From assembly GCA_003550325.1 (NCBI GenBank), contig QKWP01000027.1, positions 349,779 to 413,778 on the forward strand: a stretch of 64,000 bases of DNA. The letters are read 5' to 3'. The notes beneath the pieces are model-generated. The model made no database searches and had not been told where the DNA came from. It saw nothing but the letters and a program-made list of their open reading frames with translations. The stretch comes from Gigaspora rosea (lineage: Eukaryota > Glomeromycota > Glomeromycetes > Diversisporales > Gigasporaceae). Positions 60,702-64,000 of the stretch are shown piece after piece; within the stretch, counting starts at the first letter, position 1; the number at the start of each line of letters is the position of its first letter. The position numbers were made by a program, and so were the translations under genes.

Positions 60702-61142
60702 ATGAAAATTTTTATTTTTATATTCATTTTATTTGCTACACTTTACACGGTAAACACAGCTCCACATCAATTTTATAAAAGAACTACTGATTTTATCCGT
60801 TGTAACGCTGCGTTTCCAGGACTTAATGTAAGAACAATACCTGACCCCCTTGTTGCTGGTCAAAATGCAACTTTTACTGTTGTCGGAACACAGAATTATC
60901 CTATCGACCAAAATAAAACTATTCTAGAGATTAGTTTTCATGATGATGTTAAACTTGCTACACTTTATGATAAACCTTTTGATAAATCATTTCCGCCCAA
61001 TACCACATTTTGGATAAAAGCATCAGATGTTCCCGTTCCTAGTGGTTTTAATGAAACAAGCCTTTGGACGATTATGGTTACGGTTAGCGAATGGGATCCC
61101 AAATTAATTTTTTTGGCCTGTGAAATATCAATAAGTTATTAA
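60702..61142 (+). CDS. Small secreted ML-domain-like (lipid-recognition) protein
   Basis: A single-exon, 146-residue protein. Residues 1-20 (MKIFIFIFILFATLYTVNTA) form a clear signal peptide. A Kex2-type KR pair follows at 26-27, so a short propeptide may be trimmed. The mature part begins FIRCNAAFPG and continues with IPDPLVAGQNATFTVVGT, the first beta strands of the MD-2-related lipid-recognition fold (the NPC2 / phosphatidylglycerol-transfer type). The length fits the family (about 120-160). Four N-glycosylation sequons are visible (NAT, NKT, NTT, NET). Only two cysteines exist (34 and 140); they could form the one disulfide that ties the first and last strands, while family members often have more. 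It is likely secreted or vacuolar and binds a lipid; the ligand is unknown. The domain call is from pattern memory. Confidence 0.75.
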   Translation: MKIFIFIFILFATLYTVNTAPHQFYKRTTDFIRCNAAFPGLNVRTIPDPLVAGQNATFTVVGTQNYPIDQNKTILEISFHDDVKLATLYDKPFDKSFPPNTTFWIKASDVPVPSGFNETSLWTIMVTVSEWDPKLIFLACEISISY

Positions 61143-62590
61143 TATATATAAACTAATGCAATTTTCTTTATGAGAATTTTTATTCAAAAATTAATTTTAA
61201 TTAAAAACTGATATGAAGGTTTAATTTAGTTGGTATATTTATCGTTCAAATAACAATTCTTAACATTCTTAACACACAGTAAACCCTCCATAAGTGCACC
61301 CTCATAAGTTCTCATTCTCTCTAAATTCGCACACTTATTCTGGCCAAAATATATACTTGCTCTTTAAATGCACCTTTTCTTAATGTTCTCTAAGTGCACG
61401 ATGTCCCAAGGGCGTACACTTATAGAGGTTTTACTGTAATATGATAACTAATTTTTAATTGACATATTTGAATTGAACTTTACCGATCGTTACTTTATTA
61501 TCTTTTAATTGTTTTTAATTAAATGATATAAATTAGTCATCATAGGTGGTTATTATTTATTTAGAATTCAGTAGCAGTAATAATTAATTCTTGTCAAAAT
61601 TAAAAAAAAAGTATATATACGATACTGGGCAAAAATTGTTGAATAAAATTATATAGTAACTACTTTAATATGATTTGAGATTAAGTTAAATGCATATCAC
61701 GATATTTATTTCGCCTCAGTTTTACAACGTTATGGAATAACCAAAGATAATGCAGTAATGAATCTAAAGATGATTATAGTCTTGTTCATTACTAAAAATG
61801 GTCAAGACGTTTCACAATTAATATTTTAAAGTATTATCACAATTTCACGAGTTTAAACATTATTTCAGTATTTGATATATCATGTCTTAAGATGATTTTA
61901 TTGGTCTTAAAGATGCATTTGGTATGTAAGATAGTAAAACGACTACAATGAATTATACTTATAAGCAACAATTTTTCTTTAAGACCTTTTTTTTTTTTAT
62001 TGTTCCGATTATTTGAAATATACGTATCGATCAACATTACAATTGGTTATTGTTTTTTTTTTTTTACTCTAGTATTTTAAGTTTTGTAGGAGGTTTTACG
62101 ATTTATATAATGAATTACGTCATGAATAGATAGCATTTATAGTATTAAAAGAGTTTCATTTATAATCATTAGTAGTTTTATTCAAAGTTTACTTAAATTT
62201 TTTAATATACCGGTATATATTTTTTTTTAAATTCATTCCTTGCTTAATTTATCATAAGACACATTTAAAATTCAAGAAAAATTAAAAATAAAAATTTAAT
62301 AAATTTCAAATTTACTATTTATTTAGTGTTAGGGGGGATAAAGTTAACGTTAAATACTGTAGTAATAACGTTAATAAGTATTGCTTATTACTTTTTAACA
62401 CATCATTTAGTTTGGTAACACAGAAATTAATAAATATTTAGTAAGTATAACTTTATTGGTAATTAATCTCACGAGACTCATTTAATCAATTTTTTTTTTC
62501 GTTGTGCTAAACCGTATGTATGTACATAACTCCATAACTGATAAGTAAATTTACTTTATCAGCTATAGTCTAAAAAACCAGTCCTTGATA
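61143..62590. other. Downstream flank with a pogo-like MITE; otherwise empty
   Basis: Apart from the element at 61276-61440, this stretch is AT-rich with no supported gene. The minus frame 61837-62037 has no domain. Confidence 0.35.
61276..61440. mobile_element. Pogo/mariner-like MITE
   Basis: Left CAGTAAACCCTCCATAAGTG and right CACTTATAGAGGTTTTACTG are inverted with a few changes, and the right end abuts TA. CAGTAAAACCTCTATAA-type ends are typical of pogo-family elements. About 165 bp, non-coding. Confidence 0.65.
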
Positions 62591-62595
62591 GAGCT

Positions 62596-62820
62596 TCGGA
62601 TTCGTATTCGCTATTCGAATAATATTCGTATTCGGTGAATATTCGAATAAAAGTTTTTAAATAATTATTCAATGAATAACATGAATATTCGAATAATTGT
62701 CTTATTCGAATTATTCGAGTAATATAATTATTCGAATAATTTATTCTTATTCGAATAATTCATTATATTTGAATAATAATTCCTATTCGAATAACTTATG
62801 ATATTCGAATAATATTCAAT
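62596..62820. repeat. Array of ATTCGAAT palindromes
   Basis: About fifteen copies of ATTCGAATA / TATTCGAAT in roughly 220 bp, with slight variants (ATTCGTATTCG). No flanking inverted ends or target duplication were found, unlike the similar arrays at 10863 and 26823. Confidence 0.65.
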
Positions 62821-62848
62821 ATAATCATCAAAATGTAATTTTTTTTTC

Positions 62849-63480
62849 TATACTAGTTTGTAATCTGTGCTTTGCACATGATATTTAATATATATTAAGC
62901 TAACCAAACCAGAGTTATCCATTAAAACGCTTCACCAACAGTTTCTAATAATATCTTATACTTTTACTTCATGTATAACTACAATTCAATTTACTAAACT
63001 TATAACAATACTAGGCCAACTTTTATGAGTAGGGTAAACTTTACAGTTAAATAGTAATTTAACAAATCGCTTTTGAATTATTGTAAACTTTTTTTGGATC
63101 TGGCCCTTGCACTGCTCTTGCAGCCTCGAAGCCAATCTATTCAACTATCAGTGTTCTAGACCTTTCATTGGTCATTGTGCTATTCCTAGCCGCTGTTACT
63201 ATAATAATATTTCTGCACCCCCGATATTACCTCATTTCCTTATTCTACCCCTGCCTTATAATCATCACTTTCCCTTACATAATAATTAATTGATATACTT
63301 CCGATCGCCCTATTGTCCCACCTTATTACTAATTTTCTTATTTTGTTTCTCCATACTTACCCCTACGTTATTACCATATATAGATCTTTTTTATTACTAT
63401 CTATAGTTGTCCCGATTTCCATATATGTCCTTCTATAGATATGTTTAATTACTATACCCGAACTTCATATTAATTAGATT
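62849..63480. other. Region with a possible Helitron-like terminus, pyrimidine-rich
   Basis: TCTATACTAGTTTGTAATC with a GTGCTTTGCAC hairpin at 62871-62881 resembles a Helitron end, but only weakly. 63100-63450 is pyrimidine-rich on the plus strand. The frame 63107-63289 has no recognised domain. Confidence 0.25.
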
Positions 63481-64000
63481 TGGAGTTATTATCTATTGTA
63501 TTAAAGCACAAACGTCCGTCAGTCACGCTATTGACCAATCAGAAAATTCAACTAGTATTTCCGGTTTATCGAAATCATACTTGTGATTATCTTATTGGAG
63601 TTAGTGCTCATACCCAGATAACTCTTTATCTGAAAGGTTGTAACCTTTAGCAAAATCTAATAACCGGACCCTAATAAAAGGATTACGGTTATATCCGGAT
63701 AAGATACTTATATTATAATGCATCAATCAAATAAAGTACATAATTCTATATTGTTAAAATAAAAAAATGATTTATGCATGAAGTTTGTACTTTATACATT
63801 TTATTCTAACTTACGTATTCGACAGGTGTCATTAATAGTGGCCAGACAAAGAGATCTAGGCGTATTTCGGAAATAAATAAGAGTTTAAAAAATCTTATTT
63901 GTGTATCAAAATTTTGAAATCGGAAAATGAAATCAGGTGTTTAGAGACTCCCATTTGACGAATAAGTAAAAATTTTTTTATTATGCAGATCAACAAACTA
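63481..64000 (-). mobile_element. Composite repeat, copy 2, inverted, cut by the window end
   Basis: Reverse-complement match to 59154-59650 with the same internal order (GACGGACGTTTGTGCTTTAA, TTGAATTTTCTGATTGGTC, then GGTTATATCCGGATAA, GAGATCTAGGCGTATTTCGG and TGCAGATCAACAAA). It runs off the window end, so its far border is unseen. Confidence 0.6.

Overview
The window looks like gene-poor, repeat-rich nuclear DNA of a filamentous fungus, most probably an arbuscular mycorrhizal glomeromycete of the Rhizophagus type. The basis is the very AT-rich composition, genes split into many small exons by short AT-rich introns (GTAAGT/GTATGT to TTTAG), a fungal Zn2Cys6 protein, a small secreted ML-domain protein, a Mutator-type transposase of the kind common in that genome, and dense nested transposon remnants. 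The organism call is inference from pattern recognition; no database search was possible.

Five protein-coding genes can be rebuilt exon by exon with consistent splice phases: a 12-exon cytochrome P450 (8984-12160, minus), an 8-exon alpha/beta hydrolase (29876-32486, plus), a 3-exon short Zn2Cys6 protein (33512-34265, minus), a 3-exon pirin (50573-51729, plus) and a single-exon secreted ML-domain-like protein (60702-61142, plus). They form no operon or obvious cluster; the hydrolase and the Zn2Cys6 gene converge, about 1 kb apart. The P450 is the most surprising: its frame is complete, yet splicing puts Tyr where the heme-ligating Cys should be, and the K-helix ExxR motif reads ExxK.

The rest is mobile DNA at several ages. 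1-2060 holds LTR-like remnants. 2280-7120 and 37990-41360 are diverged copies of one segment; part of it is inverted between the copies, and private insertions can be dated against empty sites in the other copy. 10863-11080, 13145-14817, 26823-27350, 30362-31114, 38172-38320, 38658-39171 and 45863-46561 are non-autonomous elements with hAT-size (8 bp) target duplications; 18975-19781 has a 9 bp duplication as in Mutator elements. 20838-21864 and 26530-27963 are two opposite-facing copies of a roughly 1 kb retroposon family with a tRNA-like head. 42033-44398 is a dead Mutator transposase gene. 44777-47500 is a stack of nested insertions. 52930-53950 is a decayed leucine-rich-repeat gene. 58430-59650 and 63480-64000 carry inverted copies of one composite repeat.

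No real tRNA, rRNA, CRISPR array or bacterial-type signal was seen. No new multi-gene system is evident. The best candidates for something new are the P450 with both signature residues replaced, the tRNA-headed long retroposons, and the hAT-like elements that each carry an array of a different short palindrome.
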